NCBI RefSeq assembly: GCF_947179165.1
Contig: NC_077240.1
Coordinates: 7,428,001 to 7,492,000, forward strand
Reading direction: 5' to 3'
DNA: 64,000 nt
Source: Solanum dulcamara
Lineage: Eukaryota; Streptophyta; Magnoliopsida; Solanales; Solanaceae
The number at the start of each line of letters is the position of its first letter. Positions within the stretch are counted from its first letter, which is position 1. Positions 10,891 through 22,150 of this stretch are shown here, piece after piece. A program made the translations under genes and the position numbers. The notes beneath the pieces are model-generated. The model was given only the letters and a program-made list of their open reading frames with translations, had not been told where the DNA came from and did not search any database.

Positions 10891-11739
10891 TCCATCTGCG
10901 AAGTTTTGATTGTGCGGTATATGTGCCTGTAGCACCACCACAACGTATAAAGATGGGCCCTCAACGAAGATTGGGCATATATGTTGGGTTTGACTCACCC
11001 TCCATAATTCGCTATCTTGAACCATTGACAAGAGACTTATTTACTGCTCGATTTGCAGATTGTCGATTTGATGAATAATTTTCTCGTCATTAAGGAAAAA
11101 GAAAAAGGACCCCATAAGAGAAATTACGTAGAAGGTTTCATCAATATCTCATTTTGATTTACGTACCCGCACATATGAGTAGGAGGTCCAAAAGATCATC
11201 AACTTACAAAATATAGCAAATCAAATGCGAGATGCATTTACTGATTTGAAACGGATAACTATGTTACATATCCCTGTAGTGAATGTGCATATCCAGATTG
11301 ATGTCCCAAAAAGACTATCTACTAGTATCATAGCTTCTAAATATCAAACACGCCTGAAGCGTGATAGACCATTGAGTTCAAGGGATAAAAATCTTAGAAA
11401 GAGAAGCGTAAGGAATAACAAAAATGATACTACAAAAGAAACCCTAAAGAAGGTCAAAATTTGAGTAATATTGATATACCTAAAGAAATCAGTGAACCCG
11501 AGACTCAAGTGAATGAAGAACTGTCAATAAGTTCTACCGGTGATAAGGTAAATTTAGATCGATTGAAAATTATGGTGGATAATGTTTTTGCATATAATGT
11601 TGCACTTAACATCATACAATATAGTGAAAGTTTTGAGACTAAATCCATCGAAATATCGACGTAGATGTGATTGTCCATAATGAAAAAGGGCAATTCAATT
11701 AGAATTAGACTCACTTGCTAAACGTGAGGTTTTTGGACA

Positions 11740-12835
11740 TGTAGTCCAAATCCCTGAAGGTGTAAAACAAGTTGGCTATAAATGAATTTTTGTGCGAAAA
11801 CTAAATTAGAGAAATGAAATTGTAAGATACAAGGCACGCCTTGTTACATAAGGATTTTTTTTTAAAACCTTGGGTCAACTATGAAGAAACATAATCACCT
11901 GTTATGGATGGAATAACTTTTCGATATCTCATCAATTTAGCTGTACATAAAAATCTTGAAATACATCTAATGGACGTAGTTACAGCTTACCTTTATGGTT
12001 CACTTGATAATGAAATTTACATGAAAATTCAGAAGGATTAAAATATCCTAAAGCGAGTTCGATCACTTGAAATGAAAAAAAATCCATTTCGACCTCCAGA
12101 AGAGAATAAAGAACTTCTTGGTCCTGAAGTACCATATCTCAGTGCTATTGGTGAACTTATATATCTTGCTAACACGACCAGACTTGATATAACATTTTCT
12201 GTTAATTTGTTAGCAAGGTATAATTCATCCCCAACGCGAAGGCATTGAAACGGTATCAAACATATTTTACGATACCTAAATGGTACTATTGATATAAATT
12301 TGTTTTATTCTAACAAAGGTTGTGCAAACCTTATTGGTTATGCAGATACAGATTATTTATCAGACCCACATAAAGCTCGATCTCAGACAGGCTATCTATT
12401 TACACACGGAGGAACTACTATATCATGGCGATCTACAAAGCAGTCTATTGTTGCTACTTTTACAAATCATGCTGAAATAATATCAATTCATGAAGCAAGA
12501 AGAGAATGTGTGTGGTTGAGATCGATGATACGGTTCATTAAAGAAAGATGAGGCCTAGAAAATGATGTCAAAGTACCCACAATATATTCGAAGACAATGT
12601 CACGTGCATAGCTCAATTGAAAGGTAACTTAATAAAAGGAGACATAACGAACATATTTCACTAAAATTATTCTTCACACATGATCTTCAGAAGAATGGTG
12701 ATATTAATGTACAACAAGTTCGTTCAAGTGATAATCTTGCAGATTTATTCACAAAAGAATTATCGACATCAACTTTTGAGAAGTTAAGATATAAAATTGG
12801 ATTGCGCCGTCTCCAAAATATCAAATAAAGTTTTC
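11740..12835 (+). pseudogene. copia reverse transcriptase / RNase H remnant
   Basis: From about 11745 broken frames give KQVGYK-IFVRK, then SPVMDGITFRYLINLAVHKN and MDVVTAYLYGSLDNEIYMKI, the start of a copia reverse transcriptase. The next recognisable part is already PYLSAIGELIYLANTTR, so the palm with the YVDD catalytic motif is deleted (around 12040). RNase H follows at 12300-12551 (GYADTDYLSDPHKARSQTGY, then TISWRSTKQSIVA and AEIISIHEA), with shorter fragments to about 12830. Confidence 0.85.
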
Positions 12836-12841
12836 ATCAGG

Positions 12842-13108
12842 GGGAGTAAATTACGCATTGCACTCTTTTTTCCTTAACCAAGGTTTTTTTCCACTGAATT
12901 TTCTTGGTAAGGTTTTTAATAAGGCAACACTCAAGGTGTATAAACAAATATGTGTACTTTTTTTTCTTCACTAGGCTTTTTCTTATTAGATTTTTCTTAG
13001 TAAGGTTTTAATGAGGCACAATATTTATGGATGTTTACGATAACTATATATATTATTTTTTGTAAAATTTTTAATGAGCCACATTACACGTGGACATCAA
13101 AGGAGGAG
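12842..13108 (+). repeat. Copia 3' leader with repeated GGTTTTTAATGAGGCA-type units
   Basis: After the purine tract GGGGGAGT come three decayed copies of a unit with CACT(G/A)..TTTTCTTGGTAAGG and TTTTTAATGAGGCA. They are seen at about 12890-12925, 12970-13020 and 13060-13083. Such repeats are typical of the non-coding 3' part of some plant copia families. A second purine tract (ATCAAAGGAGGAG) ends right before the 3' LTR. Confidence 0.65.
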
Positions 13109-13260
13109 TATTATGCAAGGGTGTGTGGATGTCAACTTCCACCTTTTCACTCCACTTCAATTTTTTTAGCTCTTATGCAAATAAAGAACAAAAAATCTCT
13201 AATCTGTAAATAGAAACTTCCCCGTACATTCGTTAGAAAGATTCAAAATGTAAAGGAAGA
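13109..13260 (+). repeat. 3' LTR of the copia element (end uncertain)
   Basis: Begins TATTATGCAAGGGTGTGTGG and follows the 5' LTR through AAATCTCTAATCTG. It then has AAATAGAAACTTCCCC and TTCGTTAGAAAG, a likely TATA and transcription-start part that the 5' copy lacks. The right end is not clear. The first base pair is TA instead of TG, consistent with decay. Confidence 0.6.
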
Positions 13261-13680
13261 TTGTTACTGCCTTTGTTTTTTTTAATTATCAAATTTTAAT
13301 TTGGCACACCTATTAAAAAAAAAATAATTGATACATTTAGATAACAATAATTGGTATAGTGAGTTTATTATTTTATTCTTATTAATTGATAGAGTTTTAA
13401 ATATATTTACTCATTACATTTTTCAAAGATATTAACTCAAAATTAATAAATTAAAAATATAATAAAAAAAATTATTTATTTTAAATTTATCTAAATTAAT
13501 AAATAAAAAGAAAAATCACTTAAAAAATATTTAATAAGTAAATAAGAGCAGGGCAACTAACTTTTTGTTTTGTTTGTTTGGAACGTTCAGAAATAGCTAT
13601 TCTTCCAGTGTGTTTAGAGTGTGACACCTGGATAATTTTAAATTGGATAATTAACAAGTACCCACAAGACAACAAATTAA

Positions 13681-14220
13681 GGTGCCGTTTCACCCAAATA
13701 ATTTTTGGAAACTTGTGGCTATTACTTAGCAATATATTTAATAAATATCTCAAGTTTTCAAATTCTAGAAAAAAGAAATTTAAAAAATTTAAAAATTATC
13801 TCAAATTTTTATATTTTATAAAAATATTCATCATTTATTAATTACAGCTAATATTTATCTACCAACTTACTAAATTAACGTGGCTAATCAACATCATTAA
13901 ATAACATCTCTATATATTTTTGAGTGATAAGATTGAAAAACAAGATCAATTTATTTTTAATTCGATTAATATATTGTTCCTGCCCGTTGTTGATTATTAT
14001 CAATTATGTTATAAGGTTCTTTTTAACGGAACATGTTTATTATAAAATGATAACATAAACTTATGAATATTTTAAATAATTTTTAGAACTTACGGATACA
14101 AAATAATATTTTCTAAAACAGTCAAATATTTTTGAAAAAATTTATGGCCGAACGCATGGTAAAACTTCACCAAAAAATAATTTGTCAATAATATTTGAGA
14201 ATTTGGAGCCAAACATTAGC
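13681..14220. mobile_element. Tourist-like MITE, copy B
   Basis: A 540 bp element with TAA on both sides (13678-13680 and 14221-14223). Left end GGTGCCGTTTCACCCAAATA; right end read inward GCTAATGTTTGGCTCCAAAT. The interior, around 13980-14100 (TGTTGATTATTATCAATTAT, then AACGGAACATGTTTATTATA), is the reverse complement of the interior of the element at 49653-50261, so the two are the same family in opposite orientation. No coding capacity. Confidence 0.75.
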
Positions 14221-14223
14221 TAA

Positions 14224-16395
14224 GTGTTTATCATCTACCAATCAATCACTTTAATTCGGATATCCCCCCCCCCTCCCCACATATATATATATATATATAG
14301 GGTTGTTATAATTAGATTATTATCATGTCATTAATTAACTAGCTGGACAAACGTCATTGACTCATTATCTACTTGCTTTCTTCTTCTCTGCAAAGTGCAG
14401 TAGGAACATCGCCGTTAATTAATGTATATTGAGAAAGAAAAAAAACGTGGACAAAAATTGAAGACTAATCCCTTTCACAATGCTGACCTACAATTAATTG
14501 TATATTTTCTCTGAAGTATTAAACAAGGCTATTTGCAAGTACGTACTAATTATTCATTACACAAAATATTTCTTCAAAATAGTTGGCCATTCAATTGCCA
14601 ACTAACCTAACTCTCCAATATAAAAATATTAAAAAATATTATAATTATATCACAGTCGTTAACTCATGTGTGAGAACCAAATTAAATAATTGGATACTTG
14701 ACCCTTGAGAGACTTTAACTATAGCTTTTTTATTATTATTATTTTAAGAATCCAACATATTTATAGATAACAAGTACGGTTTAGGTGGAAATTAAAATTG
14801 CCTGATGGACTAATTAACACATCACTACAAGTCTACAAGTACTGTAAAGCTCAAGTAATTGAAATTTCATAGTCTCATCATTGCAAAAAAATGTTAATTA
14901 AGTAATACAATTAGAGGTAATATTTTTCACTTCTTTTTGTAAGAACTTGTGAAGAAACATAGGATAAAGAGTTTAAGGGACTTCTTTTAATCTTTCGTCC
15001 ATCCTTACTTTGAATTTCAATTAATTTTAAATTTATTAAGTCAGCTTCGTAGGATCCAAAATCTCAACGTCAATATAAAATATAAGTACTTAATTTATTT
15101 GTGCACATTGTTGGATATATCTAACTACGAAATTATGGATGTCTAAATTTAAACTTAAATCAGAATTAGTCATTGTTTGACAATTTCTAATCTTGCGTCC
15201 TTCTTACCCTAATCCATGCATCCATAATAGAGTAATGCTTTAGCTTTCTTTTCAAGAGAAAAAGACAGAAATAATCAAACGAGTCAAAGGAAGAAATTAT
15301 AAAATGCACCAAGTTGTTTCAAGTACTCTATCGTTTTATTAAATTTTATATTATTATCGTTTGCTTATGAAGGGACCCCACACAGACGTCCCAAAGCAAC
15401 ATATATAAGATAGTTATACTACACGTTAAAGGAGTACTAATTAAGTTGCTTCTCATCTAGTAAAACTTAATTGGTGTATTATCCGAGAATATAAAAGGCA
15501 TAATATATAAACGTGTCATTTAATTTAATTTAAATACACTTTAATTTTTAATGTGTACAAGTAAACATCAAAATAATCATCAAATTAAATAAGTAAATAC
15601 ACACATCTTATATGACAAATATAATTTGCTTTTGTTTGTCCTTGCTATTGACGAATTCCATCAAATTAAATAAGTAAATACACGCATTTTATATGACAAA
15701 TATAATTTACTCTTGTTTGTCCTTGCTATTGACGGATTCCAACGTGAAATAAGTGGACTTTAGATACCGAAATTTTCTGATAAAAAAGGTTTTATAAGTT
15801 TACCCGTCAAAACCTTTGATTAGCGTTTAAATTACCTTCAAGTTGAAGGTTCATTAGACTCAGAGCAAAAATGAGACTTTTTTCTTAACGACCGGATAAA
15901 TAATTTGATCATAATTTTCTTCTTTGTACACTTAGTTTTTTATTAATTAATATTTACAAATGTGCAAAACATGTACATTAATCTAATTTAGATCAAAATT
16001 AGTCTATCAGAACATAAAATTGCTCAATATCTATAAATTTGACCGTTTCCTGGTTAATTTTTTTGGCTTTACTACGTGTTGAGTTACACTTTAGGCTGTG
16101 AGCTTAATACGAAGAGTGTAACATGGTCTCTAATAATTTTCAACAGCGAGACTTTAATTCAGACTTCTGTCTATTTTTTTAATGTCATTTATTAATATGT
16201 GCCACATTTCTCATTAACTCATTTACTTTTTATTTTGTTTTATTCTGCAACAAAATAGGTCTTTTATTATCATGGAGTGAGTGTCACCACTTTGATCCTC
16301 AATTCCACATTATTACTTAAGATAAGCTCTGAACAATTAACAACAAAAATAATCCTAAGTGTGAAACCGAGTAAGGTTTGTTATAGGACCCATGA
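14224..16395. other. Intergenic upstream of the VOC cluster
   Basis: No gene seen. It contains a C-rich tract next to a (TA)n microsatellite at 14260-14300 and the 81 bp tandem duplication at 15579-15740. The rest is AT-rich DNA with only chance reading frames. Confidence 0.4.
15579..15740. repeat. 81 bp tandem duplication (two copies)
   Basis: The segment from ATCAAATTAAATAAGTAAAT to TTGCTATTGACGAATTCC is repeated directly, at 15579 and 15660, with only a few base differences. This indicates a recent local duplication. No gene is involved. Confidence 0.85.
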
Positions 16396-16444
16396 CACGT
16401 GACACTGAATAGTCAAATAGAGAGGCATGACATGAGTCCACGTG
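16396..16444 (+). promoter_or_regulatory. Two G-box motifs upstream of VOC gene 1
   Basis: CACGTG occurs at 16396-16401 and again at 16439-16444, about 600 bp before the ATG of the first VOC gene. G-boxes are bound by bHLH (MYC) and bZIP factors in stress and hormone responses. In the duplicated block the second site has become CATGTG (near 18978), and the first lies outside the copied segment. The function is inferred only from the motif. Confidence 0.35.
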
Positions 16445-16900
16445 CTTTCACAAATTAATTTAGTTTCTCACAAGAACAGAAAAAGAAGAAGAAGAAAAAC
16501 GTGTTATTTGAAGGAACGTACTGTCGTGAACAGTATCTCTCAATGTGTATACATCTATTGAATGTCCGGTATTTTCTAAACAAAGGAGTATTTATTATTT
16601 TTAACTTTTTTTTTTCTTAATGCTTGTTATTTTTAATTTCAAATTCAACAATGGATAAGGGGTAGGCACACATACTCAGAGAGTGGGAGACAGAAAAAAT
16701 CAATGAAAGATTAGAGCACTAGCTAACTGATCAATCGACTGGTTCTTGATTTTTTATTTGCGAAGGTAAATTTGAATGTACGAATACATAAAATGTTATA
16801 TTATTTTTGAGGATTACTATAATTAAGAGGAATTAAAGGACCGGCGTACGTTCCCACCTAACACAAGTGAATGCAGCCCATATACAAGCTCACTCGTGCT

Positions 16901-16908
16901 TATATATA
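16901..16908 (+). promoter_or_regulatory. Likely TATA box of VOC gene 1
   Basis: TATATATA in the phrase GTGCTTATATATATGTGTG, 107 bp before the ATG. The same phrase occurs at the same relative place before VOC gene 2 (GCGCTTATATATATTTTTGT, about 19601). Confidence 0.5.
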
Positions 16909-17014
16909 TGTGTGTAAAGCTCCACACACAAATAAAATTAAAGGAGTATTCATTCATTACATTCATATCCATCTACTTAGCTCATTAATTACTTAAGAGT
17001 AAGGAAAATACAGA

Positions 17015-18623
17015 ATGGGAAAAGAGATAGTGAGAGCAGAATCATCAACCTTCAACTGGTCTTCAGATGATAATAGAATGCCTCTGTTGGCTTTGAACCA
17101 TGTTTCCTATGTCTGCAAGTCTGTTCCCAAAAGTGTCGAATTCTATGAGCAAGTTCTTGGATTTGCTCTCATACAGAGGCCATCTTCTTTCCAATTTGAA
17201 GGAGCTTGGTATATATGTCTATTAATTATTACTTATAATATATATCATCCCTCCTCTCCTTGTGCATTCATACTCTATAAATTATATAGTTCATCAAGCT
17301 AGCTAATTATGTTATTTGACTTAATTATGACAAAACAGTTAATATTGTACATATCTAATTAATTTCTTCATCTTGTTATACTTTTTTTAATTATAGGCTG
17401 TTCAACCACGGAATTGGAATCCATTTGTTAGGAAAAGAGGATGTGCAATCAAACAAGGGGAAAATTAATCCAAAAGACAATCACATTTCGTTCCAATGCA
17501 CAGATATGGACCTTATTATTCAGAGATTGAATGACATGGAAATTGAATATGTTACTGCTACTGTAAAAGAAGGTGGAGTTACTGTAGATCAACTATTCTT
17601 TCATGACCCAGATGGCAACATGATTGAGATTTGCAATTGCCAAAACATACCAATTATTCCACTTTCCTCTTGCCCTATCAACAATCTTCCAACCTTTCAC
17701 CAAACAGCAATGACTAATTCTTTTTACGGTACGCACGTTTAGATCTTCTTGGTTCACATTCCTACTTTGATTAACATCTACTATATCACTACAACAAAAA
17801 TAATTTTTAGCGGTAATAACTATGCACATTAATAAAAAATACTAAAACTTTTATCGCATTAGTTAATTTTCATTAGATCTAATGTCGCTATAGGCTTTAG
17901 CGATATTTACAAAGAGTATTAATTATCTCTAAAAAGATATTTTTAGTGGCAATTAAGCTATTTTCATTAATTAATTGCCGCTAAAGATCATTTTTGGTGT
18001 AGTGTATATACATAAACTGTTAAAAAAAATTGGCCCTACCTAGCTCCACCCAGTATATAATCTCGGACCCGATAGATGCCTACAGAAAATTGGATTTTCC
18101 AGCAGTGATGGCAAGAATCCGCGAAATCACCCTTGCATGATGTGATCCTATTTATATTTTAAAAATAATAATTGTATACACTATAAATCAATATAAATGA
18201 ATTTTTATGTATACATAGTTAAGTCACCCAAAATATATATAATTGCAGGTAATATATATGATTCATAATAAATTGAATCAGTCACTTGACAAGTAAATGC
18301 TGAAATACTTTAAATTCCATTGATATATAATGTGAAAATTCTTTCACTATAAAAGTATATATGTTATGTCCTTTAAGAAACTGTTAACTTTAAAATGAGG
18401 ACAAGTTTCTTTTTTCCTTTTCCAAACGACCAATTAAGTTTGATTAATTCAACGTAATATTGTCGTAGTACAATTAATATATATATATATATATTGTATT
18501 ATTCTAATATTGAGTGTTTGAAAAAATGCAGGGAAAGGAAGCAGTAAGAAGAATTGCTTAGGAGAAATGGAATATCTAATGATGGAGAACTTAGCCATGA
18601 ACATGATAGACATTTCATTTTGA
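17015..18623 (+). CDS. VOC / glyoxalase-I-like protein, copy 1
   Basis: Three exons: 17015-17208, 17397-17728 and 18532-18623 (205 residues). All introns are GT..AG; the first splits the Trp codon of GAW and rejoins as WLFNHGIGIH. The protein has one vicinal oxygen chelate domain: ALNHVSYVC (His29), DNHISFQC (His94) and FFHDPDGNMIEICN (Glu142) hold likely metal ligands. The length and motifs fit the plant GLYI-4/GLYI-7 type of small glyoxalase-I-like proteins rather than two-domain lactoylglutathione lyases. The likely role is aldehyde (methylglyoxal) metabolism or stress response in cytosol or plastid; the substrate is not shown by the sequence. The C-terminal exon ends MNMIDISF. Intron 2 contains a CACTA-like MITE. 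Confidence 0.92.
17787..18004. mobile_element. CACTA-like MITE in intron 2 of VOC gene 1
   Basis: A 218 bp element beginning CACTACAACAAAAATAATTT and ending ATTTTTGGTGTAGTG. Its ends pair as an inverted repeat that continues into TAGCGG and CCGCTA. It is flanked by TAT on both sides (17784-17786 and 18005-18007), a 3 bp target duplication as expected for CACTA elements. It is missing from the same intron of VOC gene 2, so it inserted after the duplication. Confidence 0.85.
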
Positions 18624-19600
18624 GTATAAAATATACCATCTTGTACTAAAGAACGAGTCTTTTTTTCTATCTAATTATTCACTGAAAAAAATATATAGAA
18701 TTTTCATTTGTTTACATCATAGAGGTTCATGTGTACTATTGCCACTTCAGTTGTTTCTAGAGAATACAACGGTTCGAATGCTTCTATTACTTTTATTTCT
18801 TGCAAACTATGTGTATATACAAATGGTTTGTTGTGTTGCAAAATCAAGATCAAGAATAACAATATAAAGCTGAAGATTGAAGAATAATATAAGATAAGAG
18901 GAATGTATAATATAAGATAACTTTTATCTTTTTTTGAAGCGTCTACAAGTAGAGAAATATAGGGAGGCATGACATGAGTCCATGTGCTTTCACAAATTAA
19001 AAACGTGTTATTTGATGGGGTACAGTTGTGAACAGTATCCTGTGTACACATCTATAGAATGTCCGGTATTTTTTTAAAAAATAATTATAATGCTTGTTAC
19101 TTTTAATATTTCAAATTCAACAATGGATAAAAAAAAAAAAAAGGGATAGGCACACATCCTCACAAAGTGGGAGATAGAAAAGATTAATGAAAGACTAGAG
19201 CGCTAGCTAGCTGATTTATCAATAATTTCTTATGTGCAAAGGTAAACTTGGATTCATCGAAGAAAATGCTTGAGATAGAGAACAATGAGCAATTGTGATC
19301 TAACATATCATAAATTATCATATATTAATTATACATAACATAATACTAAATAGTCATAGAATGAAAACCTATACCGCAGTATAAAACTATTTAAAAATTA
19401 TTTTAATTTAAAAACACTTAAAATAAATCAATTTAAATTCAAAACAAGCCCAAGTTAGAAGAGAAAGAATATTGTATATTTTGAGGGGGATAAAGTCTAC
19501 GTTTGTTGTTCGGTGGATAAATTAAGAGTACCTACCGTACGTTCCCACCCAACACACAAGAGAGGCTGACCCGGCCTATATACAAGTTTGAAAGAGCGCT

Positions 19601-19608
19601 TATATATA
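19601..19608 (+). promoter_or_regulatory. Likely TATA box of VOC gene 2
   Basis: TATATATA in GCGCTTATATATATTTTTGT, about 60 bp before the ATG and at the place that matches the proposed TATA box of gene 1. Confidence 0.45.
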
Positions 19609-19662
19609 TTTTTGTGCACTCCACTCCATACACAACTAAAAGAAGTAATCAGAATATAAGGA

Positions 19663-20920
19663 ATGGGAAAAGAGATAGTGAGAGCAGAACCATCAAGCTT
19701 CAACTGGTCTTCTTCAAATGATAATAGGATGCCTTTGTTGGCACTGAACCATGTTTCTTATATTTGTAAATCTGTTCCAAAAAGTGTCCAATTCTACCAG
19801 CAACTTCTTGGCTTTGCTCTCATTCAGAGGCCCTCTTCTTTTCAATTTCAAGGAGCTTGGTATTATATTCTTGCATTCATAATCTACTATATCAATATTC
19901 TACATATATATATATATATATATATAATTATTATTATATTTTACAGGTTGTTCAACCATGGAATTGGAATACATTTGTTAGGAAAAGAAGATGTCCAATC
20001 AAAGAAGGGGAAAAAAATAAATCCAAAAGACAATCACATTTCATTTCAATGCACAGATATGGACCTTATTATTCATAGATTGAATGAGATGGAAATTGAA
20101 TATGTCACTGCTACAGTAAAAGATGGTGGAATCACAGTGGATCAACTATTCTTTCATGATCCGGATGGCAACATGATTGAGATATGCAATTGCCAAAATA
20201 TACCAATTATTCCACTTTCCTCTTGCCCTATCAACAATCTTCCAACCTTTAACCAAACAGCAATGACTAATTCTTCTTACGGTACGCACGTTTACATCTT
20301 CTTGTTTCACATTCCTACTTTTGTGGTTGATTCGAATCCATGACATTGAGTGATTTTCACTAATCGGGTTTGAAATATGAAGAAAAAAATACATGGAAAA
20401 GTTAAAAGGGGTTGATTAACATCTACCTAGCTTCGCCCTCGCATGATATGATCCTATTTATATTTTTTAAACATAATTAATTTCATACACTTTAAATCAA
20501 TATAAATGAATTTTTATATATTCATAGTTAAGTCGCCCAAAATATATATAATTGCAGGCAATATATATGATGCATAATAAATTGAATCAGTCACTGGAAA
20601 AAGTACATGCTGAAATACTTTAAATTTCATTGATATATAATGTGAAAATTCTTTCACTATCAATGTATATATGTTATGTCCTTTAAGAAACTTTAACTTT
20701 AAAATGACGACAAGTTTTGTTTCCCTTTTCCAAACGACCAATTAAATTTGATTAATTCAACGTAATATTGTCGTAGTACAATTAATATATATTATATTAT
20801 TCTAATTTTGCGTGTTTGAAAAATGCAGGGAAAGAAAGCAATAAGAAGAATTGCTTAGGAGAAATGGAATATCTAATGATGAAGAACTTAGCCATGAACA
20901 TGATAGACATTTTATTTTGA
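19663..20920 (+). CDS. VOC / glyoxalase-I-like protein, copy 2
   Basis: Three exons: 19663-19859, 19947-20281 and 20829-20920 (207 residues). Intron 1 is only 87 bp and happens to have no in-frame stop, so the open frame runs through it; the conserved GAW-LFNHGIGIH junction and GT..AG borders show it must be removed. Domain and metal-ligand pattern are as in copy 1 (ALNHVSYIC, DNHISFQC, HDPDGNMIEICN). It differs mostly by conservative changes, such as VEFYEQVL to VQFYQQLL. Tandem duplicate of 17015-18623; probably functional with overlapping activity. Confidence 0.92.
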
Positions 20921-21209
20921 ATATAAAATATACTATCTTGTACTAAAAAACGAGTCTTTTTTTTTTTAATCTAATTATTTACTGGAAAAAAAATACAGAA
21001 TTTTCATATGTTTACATCATAGAGGCTCATGTGTACTATTGCCACTTCAGTTTTTTCTAGAGGATACAAGGGGTCGAATGTTTCTATTACTATTATTTCT
21101 TGCAAACTATGTGCATATACAAAATGGTCCGTTGTGTTTTAAAATCAAGATCAAGAATAACAATATAAAGCTCAAGATTGAAGAATAATATAAGATAAGA
21201 GGTGCGTGC

Positions 21210-22150
21210 AATTGTAACGATCTAGCCCGACGTTGTCTAAAAAATATTTGCGTTAAAGATATACGAATCTCATTCATCATAAGGTTAAGATAAATACCTT
21301 GGTATGTGAGTGCATTAGTTGTGAATTAAGGTCATAATATGCTCCTATCTCAAGGTTGAGTTGAAAGTGTCTTTCCGATTTAGTTTTGGACTTGAGTTCA
21401 AACTAGTGACAACTTCAAATGACAATATCTCTCAGACTATAATGAATTAGGTGGTCCATGACCTATTAAATTAAAGGTCTATGGGTCTTCTTTCCAACGC
21501 CATCGAAATTGCCTCATTTGGAGTTCGAAGTAAAAAGTTATGCCTATTTTACTAAGCACTATCCGTGCTGGGCTGCCAGAGCGGGATTTAAGCCGTTGTG
21601 GAGGGCTCTGACGGGCCAGAACTTAAAAGTGGCGAATTTTTATTATCTTCTTCTTCCCTTAAGTTGCAAAATAGATGAGGATTATCCTAAAAACCCCTAA
21701 AATGTTGTTCTAGGCTTGGAGAGAAGGGAGAAAGGGAATTCTAACGCGTTGAAGGCTACAACCCATGGATTTCACGCCCGTCTCCATAGTTCCTCCTTCT
21801 GGAAGTCAAGGATCGTGTAATAATCTTTTACAACCGCTTAGAGTCCACTAGGATAGATTTTCTCAATTGAGTAGTTATAAATTCGTTCTCATTGCTTAAT
21901 ATAATGTAGATTAACGGGAGATTTCATGTCTAGGCCTTCGGGGCACGGAGTCTGAATGGTTAATGATTGTCAATTGCTGTTTAGAGTGGAATGTATGTTA
22001 TAGGTCATGGTTATTATGTGATTAGTGAAAAAGACTCAATCTTTAAGAAAATAAAGAAATACTTTTGAAGCTTGTGATCTTAAACTAACGATACGTAGAA
22101 TGTACCAATTTTTTTTTTAATCTTGTGGTATTAAACATATTATGTGGAAA
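21210..22150 (+). mobile_element. LTR-like fragment, possibly Ty3/gypsy
   Basis: Right after the VOC duplication ends, the sequence changes to more balanced composition with TGTAACGATCTAGCCCGACG at 21214, resembling the start of Solanaceae gypsy LTRs (TGTAACGACCCG...). Downstream phrases such as TCTTTCCAACGCCATCGAAA and GGAGTTCGAAGTAAAAAGTT also fit such LTRs. No second LTR or retrotransposon protein is seen, so it is a fragment or solo LTR. It lies between the VOC cluster and the truncated BASS gene. Confidence 0.45.

Larger units (their letters stand above)
8359..13260 (+). mobile_element. Decayed Ty1/copia LTR retrotransposon
   Basis: A full-length but dead copia element: 5' LTR (8359-8561), a tRNA-primer-like site just after it (TTATCAGCATGAGC), gag, protease, integrase, reverse transcriptase and RNase H remains in copia order on the plus strand, a purine tract (GGGGGAG, 12841), a repetitive 3' leader, a second purine tract (AAAGGAGGAG) and the 3' LTR (from 13109). 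Integrase precedes reverse transcriptase, which separates it from Ty3/gypsy. Every reading frame is cut by stops or frameshifts, and the central part of the reverse transcriptase, with the YxDD motif, is deleted. It cannot move by itself. Confidence 0.9.
16405..21205 (+). repeat. Tandem segmental duplication, about 2.5 kb units
   Basis: Unit 1 runs from about 16405 to 18905 and unit 2 from about 18950 to 21205. Shared landmarks: GAGGCATGACATGAGTCCA (16421 and 18963), GAATGTCCGGTATTTT (16559 and 19056), GGCACACAT with AGTGGGAGA (16666 and 19148), the VOC gene, and the 3' flank CATAGAGG with TTCATGTGTACTATTGCCAC (18718 and 21016) through GAAGATTGAAGAATAATATA. Each unit carries a full VOC gene with its promoter and 3' flank. 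A few indels and one MITE distinguish the copies. Confidence 0.85.

Noticed and set aside
13520..13841. Overlapping frames at 13520-13753 (minus) and 13578-13841 (plus)
   Set aside because: They run into the Tourist-like element at 13681 and have no domain.
17593..17829. Minus-strand frame over VOC exon 2
   Set aside because: Shadow of the VOC gene; similar shadow frames occur at 20146-20394.
18704..19051. Minus-strand frame of 115 codons at the junction of the VOC duplication
   Set aside because: It crosses the duplication border and matches nothing; not conserved in the second unit.
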